Assembly (NCBI GenBank): GCA_963210315.1
Contig: OY723284.1
Span: 1,488,001 to 1,552,000, forward strand
Length of the DNA: 64,000 nt
Direction: 5' to 3'
Source of the DNA: Rhynchopus euleeides
Lineage: Eukaryota > Euglenozoa > Diplonemea > Diplonemida > Diplonemidae
Shown here: positions 32,997 through 43,735 of the stretch, in pieces
Layout: every line of letters begins with the position of its first letter
Position numbering within the stretch: the first letter of the stretch is position 1
Made by a program: the position numbers and the translations under genes
The notes under the pieces: model-generated
Database searches by the model: none
What the model was told of the DNA's origin: nothing
What the model saw: the letters and a program-made list of their open reading frames with translations, nothing else

Positions 32997-35900
32997 ATGT
33001 TGCACGAAGGGATGGGCGGGACGCTCCGTGTCCTGTTCGTCATCTTGATGCTTGTGGGGCCGAGGTGCAGCGGTGACAGCGCGGCTGTCAGGCAGGGGAA
33101 GGGGCGCCGGGGCAGCTCTGTTGTTTCCGGCGGGGAAGCCGAGGGCGGAGAAGGGGTCGCACACCGGGTGGTGAAGGGCGCTTCCAATGGGAGCAGGGGT
33201 CAGGGGTCTGGGGTCGCCTCTTCCCGCAGCACTGGGAAGCAGCAGCAGCAGCAGCAGCAGCGCGCTGGAGCATCGGCTCCCAGCGCCTCCGCGTTGCCGA
33301 CATTCATGCAGATGGCTGTGAAGTTTGCCTCAACAGAGGCTTTCACAACGACAAGAAAGACGCTGAAGCTTGCTTCGGCTAAGCTCTCCCAAGGGGTTGC
33401 TTCGAAGGCCCTCAGCGCTCTGTCAGCTGTATCGAGCGACCCGTCGTTTTCTGCGGAGATCTCGCAGGATGCGTCGGAGGTTGTCATCCTCTTCACACCC
33501 CAAGCCGCAGGGGCGGTGTCCGGGGACATCACCGTGGCGACCAGCGCGGGTGACCTGGTCTACCCAGCACAAGGGGTTGCGACGGACAGCAGGTATAAGA
33601 TATCCCCCATCACGGATGTGGTTGTCCCGGCAGGGTCGACTTACAAAAGGTCCCTCTCCATCTTCAACCCGCATCCCAAACACGTGATGCACATCGTCAA
33701 CTGCACGACGGAAAACCTCTTCGTCGTGGTGGGGTACACACCTGGGGCTTACAGGTGGACGGTGCGCCCTCTGCAGCAGGAGGTGGTCGCCTCCATCTCG
33801 CTCCTGCCTCTCTTCACAGGGCCCCTCCAAGGCAGGGTGCGTGTCGTGGTTTCTCTAAAGCCGGCGGGTGCGGGGGCTGGGGGTCGCGAGACCCTCGAGA
33901 CGCTGGACATCCCAATCTCCTGCCTCGCCGTGAGAGCCGGCGTGTTTTCGACACGCCAAGTCGTCGACTTCGGCAAGGTCGCGTCCCTCACCACCCTGGA
34001 GCGGACTGTGGTCCTGATGAACACACTCCACGCCAAGAAAGACTCTCCCGACCCCGACGCGTCAGCGGTGCTCGTCTCCCACATCGAGATCGAAAGGGGA
34101 CCGCACGGGGGTGCCTCGGATGTCTTCCAAGACCCCGAGGTCACATTTCTCGACACCGCAGTCCCTTCCGGAGGGTCTGCCGAAGCCTTCAAGCTCACCC
34201 TGCATGCTCCTCCGGAGTCGCTCGTCAAGAGCAAAGTGTCCTCCCAGGGCATGGTCATGACGGAGGGGACGGTGGTCATCCACTACACGCATGCGGATTC
34301 GAGCCAAGAGGCTGCTGGCAGCCCGCTGCGACTCCCCTACAAAGCGATATATATTCCTGGGAACCTGGAGTACAATATTGAGGCAACTCTTTTCCCCTCA
34401 GGGATTAAGGGCGAGTCTGGGGCTGGGCGGGGCCTGGTGCTGACGAACAACTTCAACGTCCCCATCCAGGTGACGGGTACCCTTCTCTCGTCGCCCTACT
34501 TCAGCATACAGAGGAGCTCCTTGGTTGCCCTGCCCGCTTCCCTGAAGCCGGGGGAGAGTTTGAAGGCGTTTTCCCTCAAGTTTGCCTCGGCAAAGCCGCT
34601 GTTCGTTGGGGGGAATGTGACGCTGTTCACCAACCTGACGGATCTCGTGGTGCCCCTGCAGGCGTATCACGGGAGGCTTGGGGTCACCACCGACAAGGCT
34701 CTTGCGGGGAACATCGGGCGGGCTGCCTTGGCAGCATTCGACCCTGTCAACATCAACCTGGGGCTGATCCACACGCCGCAGTCACGGCAGATCACGCTGT
34801 ATCTCACCAACCCCAACCCGGTGCCTATAACCATCAAGAGCATCAGCGATCCTGTTGGGGAGCGTGGGGGTGTTGCCGTCACACCTCTGAAGATCGCGAA
34901 GAGGAAGTCGCTTGCCGGGACGGTGCTCGCCCCGAGGCAGGTCCTCGCCGTGTCGGCGAAGGTCGTCATCAACCAGGAGGGTGAGGGTCGGGGGGGGGTC
35001 GTGGTGAAGTCGCAGGGGCAGTCGCTGAATGTCAACATCGGGTGGCAGGCTCTCGTCGGGCAGGCCAGCTTTGTCGCACACAACACCGAGAAGACAGTCT
35101 CTGCATCAGCACCCCTCAAGCTGGGGGACGTGCTGATGGCGAGCCGGTCCGAAGCGCCTGTGTTTATCAACTCGACCTACTCCGCCCCGCTGACCATCAT
35201 GAACATCACGTCAAACGACAGGCGCGTCCAGCTCTGGATCTCCAGCTCGACCATTGTCCCCAAGGCAGTGACTGAGGTGGGGCGTGTCGTTGTTGTCGCG
35301 GATGCCCCTGAGGGGAGTATCCGCGGGGGGGGTGCGGGGGGGACCTTCCGGAGGAAGACCCTCTGTGCAGATGACATCGAATTGTACAAAGCAGTGCAGG
35401 CCGCCAACACCGCTGCGGGCACCGAGCTGAAGGCTGTGATCTCCGTTGTGGTCTCCACCAGCGAGGTGGCGCACGACACCCTCAACCCGCCTAAGGGCGA
35501 TTCCCCTGCGGTGTACTACAAGTCTCTCCCGTTGCACGTCACCTCCGTGCCCCAGCGGGCCGAGATTCTGACGAGCAACCAGATTGACTTCGGGATGATC
35601 GAAGTCGGGAGGGTCCTGCAGAAGGGCATCCTGGTCCGCAACAAGGGGCACGTCGACATGCATGTCCACCTCCTGAGGTGGGCGGATGTCCCCACCCCGC
35701 AGACACAGGCCCTCGCCGCAACCCTCTCGCTGAGCGAGGCCTCTCTGGGCGACGGGGACTTCTATCTCCCCCCACACGCCGTCCGCAGGGCGGTGGTTCC
35801 CCCCGGGGAGGAGGTGGTGCTGGGGCCGGTTGTCTACGAGCCGAGCTCTGCCGTGTCGTCGCAGTCGGTGTATATCGTGCGCAACAGCATCACAGGGGTG

Positions 35901-38900
35901 GAGGGCGTGTCTGTGACGGGCAAAGGGGGGCAAGGCGTGCTGCGCCTCATCCGCACAGCCGAGGAGGAGGCTCATCACGGGGTGCACGGCACGGCGGAGC
36001 AGGACACGCTGCATCTCGGCGTGTCGAAGACGAGTTTTATGAGGCTTGCAAAGCAGAAGTCGCGTCTCGGGAGGCCCTTCTCCTCGCGTGGCGAGTTTGT
36101 CCCGTGGACCTGCCTCGCAGCGCTGCTGGTCTATGGGGTGGGGTGGATGAACACGTCGTATCTCGTGTTGGATCACTTCCACGGTGCGCACCATGTCCCG
36201 GAGCCCATCAGCCAGTCGTACAGCGATCCTGTCAGGTTCTCCAAGACATTCCAGTTTGTCAACGCCGGGAACTACCTCGTGAGCTTCAAGCGTGCCTGGC
36301 TGCGGGACAGAACCGGGGTTCCTTCCTGTGAGGTGGGCGGGCTGCGGCTCGAGGATTGCGAGGGCCTGGGGCGTGTCGTGCATCCCGGGGGCGAGCTGTC
36401 TATCGAGCTCACCTTCACGCCTGACTTCACCACCGACAGCGCCACCGCGACGCTCTGGCTGGAGACGCCGGAGGGGCCGGGGCTGGTGTATTGGGTGCGT
36501 GGGGTGGTGCCGCGGGATCAAGTTCTGCTGCACCACGACAACCTGCCGCACACCCTGCGCGAGACCCTGATGCGCACCGTGTCGCTGGTTGTGCTGCTGT
36601 CGATGGGTGCCCTGCTGACCTACCGCGCCTCAAGCGACGTGCTGGATGAGGTGTTCCCAGGGAGGCAGCAGCGCAGCAGCCCTGCGGCGGAAGCTGTGCT
36701 GCTGACGCCGTCGGATGTGCCGGTGAAGGCGCCGCCGGAGGACCTGCCTGCCCCTTCCACGCCGCTGACCAGTGCGCTGTTGCCGGGTCCAACGGAGGTG
36801 GATGTGCCGGATGCAACGCCGACGCAGTCATCCGCATCCCGCCCGCAGACACCTACAGCCGACGGGCCGCCCAAGGTGGACGTGGAGCCTGCGGGTGAGC
36901 CGGATCTGGTTGACCCGACGGATAGCGACAAGTACAGCACTAACTTCCCAGGGTTTGTCATCGCCACAGGGCTCGCGACGCCGACATCGTCGCACGAGCC
37001 GTCGCCTGTCAACAGCGGGTCCTTCAGCAGCAAGGGTGACCGCAGCACGACCCCTTCGTCTGCGCCGTCGTCTGCTGTGGGGGACCGTGGCCTGGCGGAC
37101 CTGCGCGACGCGAAGGCGAAGAAGGACAAGAAGAAGAAGAAGGAGCGTGACCGGGCTGCAGAGGAGGAGGCGAGGCGGCGCCTGGAGGCGAAGGTGCGGA
37201 AGGAGCAGGAGGAGCGGCGCCTGGCTGCCGAGGCGGCTGCGAAGGCTGTGAAGGAGAAGGCGCGGCGGGAGGAGGAGGACATGCGCAGGAGGGAGGTGGC
37301 GCGCGCGCGTGCGGAGGAGGAGCGGCGCCGGGTGAACGCAGAGGAGGTGCTGAGGTCGAAGGCGGCGCGTGTGCAGAAGGCGGAGCAGAAGGAGCGGCAG
37401 GTCATCGAGGAGGACGAGCTGTCGGTGCTGGCAAAGCTGGCCGACCAGGAGGGGGCCGACCACACACGCGCCCAACGCGCACGTGAGGAGCGTGACCGTC
37501 AGCGCGAGGCCAACCGCCGTGCCGAGCGTGAGCGGAAGGAATCAGAGCGCCAGAAGCGTGAGGCCGACCAACGCCGTGAGCGTGAAGAGCGGGAGAGGGA
37601 GCGGCGCGACCGCGAGAGGCAGGAGAAGGAGCGTGTGCAGCGCGAGCGTGACCTGGAGCGCCAGCGCCGCGAGCGGGAGCGTGAGCGGGATGCCGACAAG
37701 AAGTGGTTCGACCACGGCAGAGGCAAGCCGCCCACCACCAATCAGTTCTACCAGCAGGGCCCCGTCCCACACGAGGCGCCACGGCACATGCGGGGCAAGG
37801 GCATGCACGGCGGGTACGGCCACCCTGGGCAGGGCAGCCCTGGTGATGGCGGCTTCGGCGGGGGGAACGGTCACAAGCACCACCAGCAGCATCAGCAGCA
37901 CCAGCACTACCAGCAGGAGGCTGTGCCGTATTGGGAGCCGTCCCGCCCGCAGCCGCCGACGACGATGCACCCGCCTCCGCCTGTGGGGCCTGCCATGCAG
38001 CGCCCGCGCGAGCAGCCCGTGCCTGTGCAGCAGCAGCAGGTGCAGCCTGCACCGTCTCCCCCGACACAGGGCGACATCGGGGAGCGGGGTGCTGTGCAGC
38101 CGCCGCCTCTGGTGAACTGCACGTTCTCCCTCTTCGATCAGCCTGCGGTGAAAGCCCCTTCGGCCAGCCAGAGCCTCTTCTCGGTATGTGCCGTGCCTGC
38201 CGGCACACGCCGTGCCACCGACACCACCGCCCGGCAGGGGGGGAGCGCAAGCGCCAGCACCAGCTCCGGTACGCAGTCGCCCTCCAACCCGTGGCTGCCC
38301 ATCAACGGGTGGGGCGATGAGTGGCACCCCATCGGCGGTGTCGGCAGGCAGGCGCAGCCTGACGCAGGCACCATCGGGACGTCGGCATCCGGCCCGGCAC
38401 CGCCTGTGCCGAAGGTGGATGAGGATGCAGGCTCGTCGCTGTTCACCGCCGCCTTCCTGAGGGAGACGAGCGAGGCGAGGCAGCGTGAGAAAGAGCGCGA
38501 AAGGGAGAAGGAGAAGGACAAGATCGAGGAGCCCACGATGCTGTATGAGCTGTTCAAGGTATGGCTCGGCAGTGTGTAGGGGTTGGCGGTCACAGAGAAG
38601 AGGGGGGGGGGGTCAAGTGGAGTTAAAGTGGATGTATTGCATGATGACCAACACATAACACAAATCACCATCTTTCGAGTTTGACGGCACAGCCACTTGA
38701 TACGAATGTTCCACAAGGCTGACCCTCGTGTGCCTGCTGCACCTCCACCGGGCCTTTTACCGCCACCCCGCATCTGCGTATGATGACCAAACCTGACTAC
38801 CTCATCACCATCTTTCGCCTGACGGGCACCGCCCCACGAAGCACAACGTCACCCAACAAGTGTCTGACGAGTCTCACAATGCAGGCAGCTGTTTTACTGT

Positions 38901-40054
38901 TGTGCATGATGACCAACACATAACACAAATCACCATCTTTCGAGTTTGACGGCACAGCCACTTGATACGAATGTTCCACAAGGCTGACTCGGCGCACTGT
39001 GTGCTTGCTGCTGTGGGCAGAAGGAGGCGTCCCTCCAGTTCCGGTGGTGCTGTGTGCGGTGTGATGACCAAACCTGACTACCTCATCACCATCTTTCGCC
39101 TGACGGGCACCGCCCCACGAAGCACAACGTCACCCAACAAGTGTCTGACCTGCGCACTTCCATCCCGTGCTCTGAGGTGGGCCTGCACAGTGCAGGTTTT
39201 CGGTGCTGCTGTGTGCCACACCGCACCACAAGCAGCCGTTCCGCTGTGCATGATGACCAACACATAACACAAATCACCATCTTTCGAGTTTGACGGCACA
39301 GCCACTTGATACGAATGTTCCACAAGGCTGACTCGGCGCACTGTGTGCTTGCTGCTGTGGGCAGAAGGAGGCGTCCCTCCAGTTCCGGTGGTGCTGTGTG
39401 CGGTGTGATGACCAAACCTGACTACCTCATCACCATCTTTCGCCTGACGGGCACCGCCCCACGAAGCACAACGTCACCCAACAAGTGTCTGACCTGCGCA
39501 CTTCCATCCCGTGCTCTGAGGTGGGCCTGCACAGTGCAGGTTTTCGGTGCTGCTGTGTGCCACACCGCACCACAAGCAGCCGTTCCGCTGTGCATGATGA
39601 CCAACACATAACACAAATCACCATCTTTCGAGTTTGACGGCACAGCCACTTGATACGAATGTTCCACAAGGCTGACCCTCGTGTGCCTGCTGCACCTCCA
39701 CCAGGCCTTTCACCACCACCCCGCATCTGCGTGTGATGACCAAACCTGACTACCTCATCACCATCTTTCGCCTGACGGGCACCGCCCCACGAAGCACAAC
39801 GTCACCCAACAAGTGTCTGACGGCAGAATGATGTGTTTTTGCTTCTCCATTCTATTGTTTCAGCGTTCTCTTGGTCTTGGCCGCTTGCCACCACCACCGT
39901 CACCACCACAACCCTACCACCACAGTCGCCCCGTCTTGATGTCTCGGAAACGGACCTCGGGATGCCACTCGGCTTGAACCTTGACGATGTTCTGAACGAC
40001 TTCCAGTCGGATGACTCGCCTCAACACCAGCTGCGCTTTGTCCTGAATGCTTGA
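32997..40054 (+). CDS. TMEM131-like secretory-pathway membrane protein
   Basis: Exon 1 (32997-38558) encodes 1854 aa. A signal peptide (about 1-25, TLRVLFVILMLVG) is followed by a luminal region of repeated Ig-like PapD/ASH-type segments (VVDFGKVASLTTLERTVVLM, INLGLIHTPQSRQITLYL, QIDFGMIEVGRVLQKGILV). Hydrophobic segments lie at about 1037-1056 and 1190-1212; the tail has an acidic/Ser stretch, a Lys/Arg/Glu coiled coil (about 1370-1570) and Gln/Pro-rich sequence. TMEM131 proteins bind secretory cargo and transport factors. Only the layout and segment style support the family. The ORF stops at 38577-38579 just after a GTATGG donor (38559, phase 0). An intron to 39925 (CTACCACCACAG) joins in phase to exon 2 (39926-40054), which encodes SPRLDVSETDLGMPLGLN... 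and TGA. The intron holds eight snoRNAs. Confidence 0.7.
38641..38722 (+). ncRNA. Box C/D snoRNA type B, intronic copy 1
   Basis: Box C ATGATGA, D CTGA (38719), CACCATCTTTCG element; the first unit of the alternating B-A array. Confidence 0.65.
38780..38867 (+). ncRNA. Box C/D snoRNA type A, intronic copy 1
   Basis: Box C ATGATGA, D' CTGA, D CTGA (38864); LSU guide TCACCATCTTTCG before D'. Confidence 0.72.
38906..38987 (+). ncRNA. Box C/D snoRNA type B, intronic copy 2
   Basis: Box C ATGATGA, D CTGA (38984); same sequence as the other type B copies. Confidence 0.65.
39061..39148 (+). ncRNA. Box C/D snoRNA type A, intronic copy 2
   Basis: Box C GTGATGA, D' and D CTGA (39145). Start of a 344-bp segment repeated in tandem at 39405. 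Confidence 0.72.
39250..39331 (+). ncRNA. Box C/D snoRNA type B, intronic copy 3
   Basis: Box C ATGATGA, D CTGA (39328); part of the 344-bp tandem duplicate. Confidence 0.65.
39405..39492 (+). ncRNA. Box C/D snoRNA type A, intronic copy 3
   Basis: Box C GTGATGA, D' and D CTGA (39489); tandem duplicate of the 39061 unit. Confidence 0.72.
39594..39675 (+). ncRNA. Box C/D snoRNA type B, intronic copy 4
   Basis: Box C ATGATGA, D CTGA (39672). Confidence 0.65.
39733..39820 (+). ncRNA. Box C/D snoRNA type A, intronic copy 4
   Basis: Box C GTGATGA, D' and D CTGA (39817); the last unit, about 105 nt before the proposed acceptor. Confidence 0.72.
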
Positions 40055-40571
40055 AGCACGTAAATCGCCCACAGAGAAGTGCTTTCAGAAGCCTTGAGAA
40101 GACGTGCCCGATCTGCAGTGTCCCCAACCCCCCCACCCATGAACAGGAGGTTATTGCCTGGGAGGACGAGACAAACATTGATGTGTGCCAAAGAACAACA
40201 AATGAGTGTGTGCCTGTGTGTGTGTGCGTGACCCCCCCACCCCCCCTCACCCATCCCCCTTAATTTTTAACCACAAGGACTCCTGGTCATAAGGATGTAT
40301 CAGAAGGTAGTGTGTGTTTACCTTGCTCCTGGTCTCTAGCAAAAAAAAAAAGGAAGGCTGTTGGCAGCGCATGTGTGCCCCGCAACAGGCGCACAGACGA
40401 AGGTGGGTCGGGGCAGCAAAAAAGACATCATCTTGTTTTGTTTGCCTGTACAAAATAAAACAAACATAAAATAAAACAAAACAAAAACAGAAGGCTGAAG
40501 CGGCATCCAGCACAGCTCCGAAGAGCTGTGGGCCAACGCTGCGCCCAACAAGAACAAATCACATTACGTAA
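40055..40571. other. Intergenic region
   Basis: No gene seen. Near 40325-40375 it carries a dispersed motif (TGCTCCTGGTCTCTAGCAAA ... CTGTTGGCAGCGCATGTG), also found inverted near 42970-43025 and partly at 13160. Confidence 0.4.
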
Positions 40572-40677
40572 GGGGGTCTTCGCTGGTCGTTATCCTTCGT
40601 CAATCTTCGTCAGTTTTCAGCCAATTCATTGGAAATGCACCAAATGCACTGACGACCACCCCGTAGCGAAGACCCCC
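40572..40677. repeat. Short MITE-like repeat, family 1 copy 2
   Basis: 106 bp with 13-bp perfect terminal inverted repeats GGGGGTCTTCGCT / AGCGAAGACCCCC and inner GGTCGT/ACGACC. Confidence 0.6.
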
Positions 40678-40730
40678 GAAGCTGTCTATTTTATTCTGCC
40701 GCACGAACAACCCCCCCCCCCTCGCTTATA

Positions 40731-41423
40731 CACGGTGGGATCTTGTAAATTTTACATGTATAACTACAAGTATAATACATGTATTATACATGTATAATAC
40801 TTGCATGTCAACTATTATACATGTATAATACATGTATATGCCTGAAATATACATGTAAAATACATGTATATCAAGTAAAAATACAAGTATAATACTTGCA
40901 TGTCAACTATTATACATGTATTTTTACTTGATATACATGTATTTTACATGTATATTTCAGGCATTTACATGTATTTTACATGTATAATACTTGTCATGCA
41001 AGTATTATACATGTAAAATACTTGCATGACAAGTAAAATACATGTATAATACTTGCATGACAAGTAAAATACTTGCATGCAAGTAAAATACATGTATTTT
41101 ACTTGCATGCAAGTATTTTACTTGTCATGCAAGTATTTTACATGTATAATACTTGCATGACAAGTATTATACATGTAAAATACATGTAAATGCCTGAAAT
41201 ATACATGTAAAATACATGTATATCAAGTAAAAATACATGTATAATAGTTGACATGCAAGTATTATACTTGTATTTTTACTTGATATACATGTATTTTACA
41301 TGTATATTTCAGGCATATACATGTATTATACATGTATAATAGTTGACATGCAAGTATTATACATGTATAATACATGTATTATACTTGTAGTTATACATGT
41401 AAAATTTACAAGATCCCACCGTG
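40731..41423. mobile_element. Palindromic AT-rich fold-back element, copy 2
   Basis: 693 bp, starting CACGGTGGGATCTTG and ending CAAGATCCCACCGTG, with TA directly on both sides. Nearly perfect inverted repeat of ACATGTA and ACTTGCATG units. No ORF. It carries the empty site matching the insertion in copy 1. Confidence 0.82.
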
Positions 41424-42138
41424 TAGGTGCCCCTGAAAATAGTGGAGGAACACCGTATACCGGGCCTCTTCACGGACACCGCCTGTCATTTCCTTTTCTT
41501 TTTTGCATACACGTTAAGTGTTCTAAGAAACCAGACATAACCAGAAGACCAACATCATGTTCGTGCTAGCACTTTTCCCTTTTGTCATCACACCCGTGCG
41601 CCAAAACAGGTTAGGCCTTATATTTGGCTGCGTTCAACGAAAGACTTTTGCTGCGTTCAACGAAAAAAGACACTTCTTTCCGGAGTTTAGCTAGCACGAT
41701 TCAGTTGGGCGATTCATTTGTCTGGTTTTGTCAGTTCTGGCGTAGCCCAAAAAGAGGAAACTTTTCTGTACCCCCCTTTTTTTAAGATGGGATCTTGCAA
41801 ACCCCCCCCCCCCCCCCCCACACACTTCACCAGACCTGGGGAGTGGTGCACACAGAGAGTGGGGTTGTCTGCGTTCGAACAAAATGGGGGTCTTCGTGAC
41901 GGCTGCCGAAAACGGTGGGTCTTGGTGCCTTTCCTATTTATAGGTGAAAGCTGCCGAACTTTGCCATAAACTTGACAGTAGCGAAGCCCCACCTTTGACA
42001 TTCTCTTTTCTTACGTAAAAGAGTGGACTCGGGCGAGGTTCTCCCTCTCTCTCTCTCTCTCTAGACGCGCCGGTTTTCTCTGCTTCTCTCGATTTCTCCA
42101 GACTTCACTACCGCCCCCCACCCCTCTGTTTTTTCCCC
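41424..42138. other. Intergenic region
   Basis: No gene recognised. Contains a poly-C run (about 41803-41820), a (CT)n tract (about 42043-42061) and a direct repeat CTGCGTTCAACGAAA near 41630-41665. Confidence 0.4.
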
Positions 42139-42915
42139 CTAGGAGGTTTTTTCCCCCCAGGAGTTCGGGGGGGACTGGAGGGTGCCCTCCAGCAGTCTGT
42201 CGAGTCTCTCGAAACTGCGCCGGTGGAGTCTGTAGGCGAGCCCCTTGTCCCTCCCTCCGAGGCTGGCCTCGTCCATCGCGATGGCGAGCTTGGCCCGGAG
42301 GAGGGCCTGGCCCAGTTCGTTGCCCAGCACGGGGATCCAGGTGACGGCGCGGAAGGGGTCAAAGTCACTCGGGAGGGAGGAGCCCGTGGCTACCTCCTTC
42401 GCCTTCTTCTTTTCTTCCTCGAGGATGGCGATGCGGCGGTGCAACTCGAGAAGCTCGTAGCGCACGCCGTCATCCGGCTCCAGGAAGGAGTCGAGGCGGG
42501 CCTCCATGCTGACAGCGTCTGTCTGCTTGGGGGCGGTACGAGAGGGGGCGTCCCCGCTGCTCGTTGCCTTGTTGCCCACCTTGGGAGACGCAGCGTCTGC
42601 GTCCCCTTCCGGTTTGGCGTGGCTGGCTACCCAGCAACACACCGGGCACATCCAGTCCTTGTCCTCCATCCCCTTGACGAACTCCCCGTAACAGGAGGAG
42701 GGAACAAAGGCATCGAGGCACGAAACCGCCGCGCGGTGTCCGCAGGAACGACAGTTGAGGCATCCTTCACCCTCGTGCTCAGTATCACACTCCGGGAACA
42801 CACACTTCACGACCTCCGGAGCGCAGAGGAACTCCTGCATGAATGCCGGCACCTTCGTGACTCTCAGCGACTCCCACTCAATCTCCTTCGCCTTGAAGAG
42901 AGAGCGGGTAGACAT
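42139..42915 (-). CDS. PHD/RING-like zinc-finger protein
   Basis: 258 aa from the ATG at 42915 (MSTRSLFKAKEIEWESLR). The frame is open upstream but runs through a (CTT)n microsatellite. Cys/His pattern: C38-x4-C43, C52-x2-C55-x2-C58-G-H60, C66, C75, then W88-M-C90-P-V-C93; the W-x-C-x2-C ending is typical of PHD fingers. Then come a low-complexity stretch (about 100-135), a short coiled coil (about 150-175) and a helical C-terminus. A zinc-binding, perhaps chromatin or ubiquitin-related role is inferred from the finger only. It sits between repeats and could be transposon-encoded. Confidence 0.6.
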   Translation of the reverse strand: MSTRSLFKAKEIEWESLRVTKVPAFMQEFLCAPEVVKCVFPECDTEHEGEGCLNCRSCGHRAAVSCLDAFVPSSCYGEFVKGMEDKDWMCPVCCWVASHAKPEGDADAASPKVGNKATSSGDAPSRTAPKQTDAVSMEARLDSFLEPDDGVRYELLELHRRIAILEEEKKKAKEVATGSSLPSDFDPFRAVTWIPVLGNELGQALLRAKLAIAMDEASLGGRDKGLAYRLHRRSFERLDRLLEGTLQSPPNSWGEKTS

Positions 42916-43735
42916 ATTGCGCACAAGCGGTAGTTTTTGTTTGTGCGCTGGTTCGTTACCTGTGGGGTACATGGGTGAACACATGCGCTGCCAACAGTCT
43001 TCTTTGCTAGAGACCAGGAGCCTGGTTAGCGCAAAAAAATAACGCTGTGTCAGGTGTTGCCGCACCATAATTGTTATCAAGAGATGTTCGCCTCTTCTTC
43101 TTCTTCTTCTTCTTCTTCTTCTTCTTCTGGGCTTCAACCCAGCGTGGCAAGGGCCCATCCCCCTGCCCCCCCCTTCACCCCACCCATCTCTCTGCGCTGA
43201 TTGCCAAAATATTTGTTTCCACCAAACGCCGCCCCACCCCACCCCTGAAGTTCTATTTTTCTTCCAACTCACTTCATAGCGATCCCCTGCTTGTGGAGCG
43301 CCAGCCCCCACTGCCCCATCTCCTCGCCCCCTCACCCTTCTCCTTCCCTTCATGGATGGTTGCCCAGAGCATAGCCTGCACATGCGGTGTTTTCGCTGTT
43401 GACGTGGGTCATGTAAGTGGTTTGCCAACCAAAACGGGGAGCCTTACTTTGTCTAATTTTTCGGGGTTTCCCGAATTTTTCAGAATTTGTTTGGAAACCC
43501 CAGGAGTGCGACAGAGAGGGGGGGGGTGGTGGCAAGAACAAATAACCCACTGCCCCCTCTGGCTCCAACATAGAGAGAGAGAGCGGTTGGGAGGGGGGGG
43601 AGGGGTGGTGGTGGGGGCTGGGTGGCTGCTCTCTGCTGAAATCCAACAAAAAGAAGAAATTCAACCGGAAAAATTACTGAAGAAGGAAAAATAATGAAAA
43701 CCATGTTCAAACGTCAAAAGTGCTCTCTTTTGTTT
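42916..43735. other. Intergenic region with (CTT)n microsatellite
   Basis: No gene seen. A (CTT)n run at about 43092-43128; inverted copy of the dispersed TCTAGCAAA...TGTTGGCAGCGC motif at about 42970-43025. Confidence 0.45.

Larger units (their letters stand above)
38559..39925 (+). other. Candidate 1.37-kb intron hosting a snoRNA array
   Basis: Donor GTATGG; acceptor ACCACAG in phase with an acidic terminal exon. A TTTCAG at 39863 is the alternative acceptor but gives a less protein-like frame. The snoRNA array fills 38641-39820. Confidence 0.5.

Noticed and set aside
35211-36551. 446-codon minus-strand ORF
   Set aside because: Shadow of the TMEM131-like coding sequence; composition is typical of an antisense frame.
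30852-39820. Regularly spaced repeats taken at first for a CRISPR-like array
   Set aside because: Units are two alternating 82-88 nt modules with C/D boxes; there are no short identical repeats with unique spacers, and the genome is eukaryotic.
42916-43428. N-terminal extension of the PHD-like protein
   Set aside because: The extension translates a (CTT)n microsatellite and intergenic repeats; MSTRSLF at 42915 is the sensible start.
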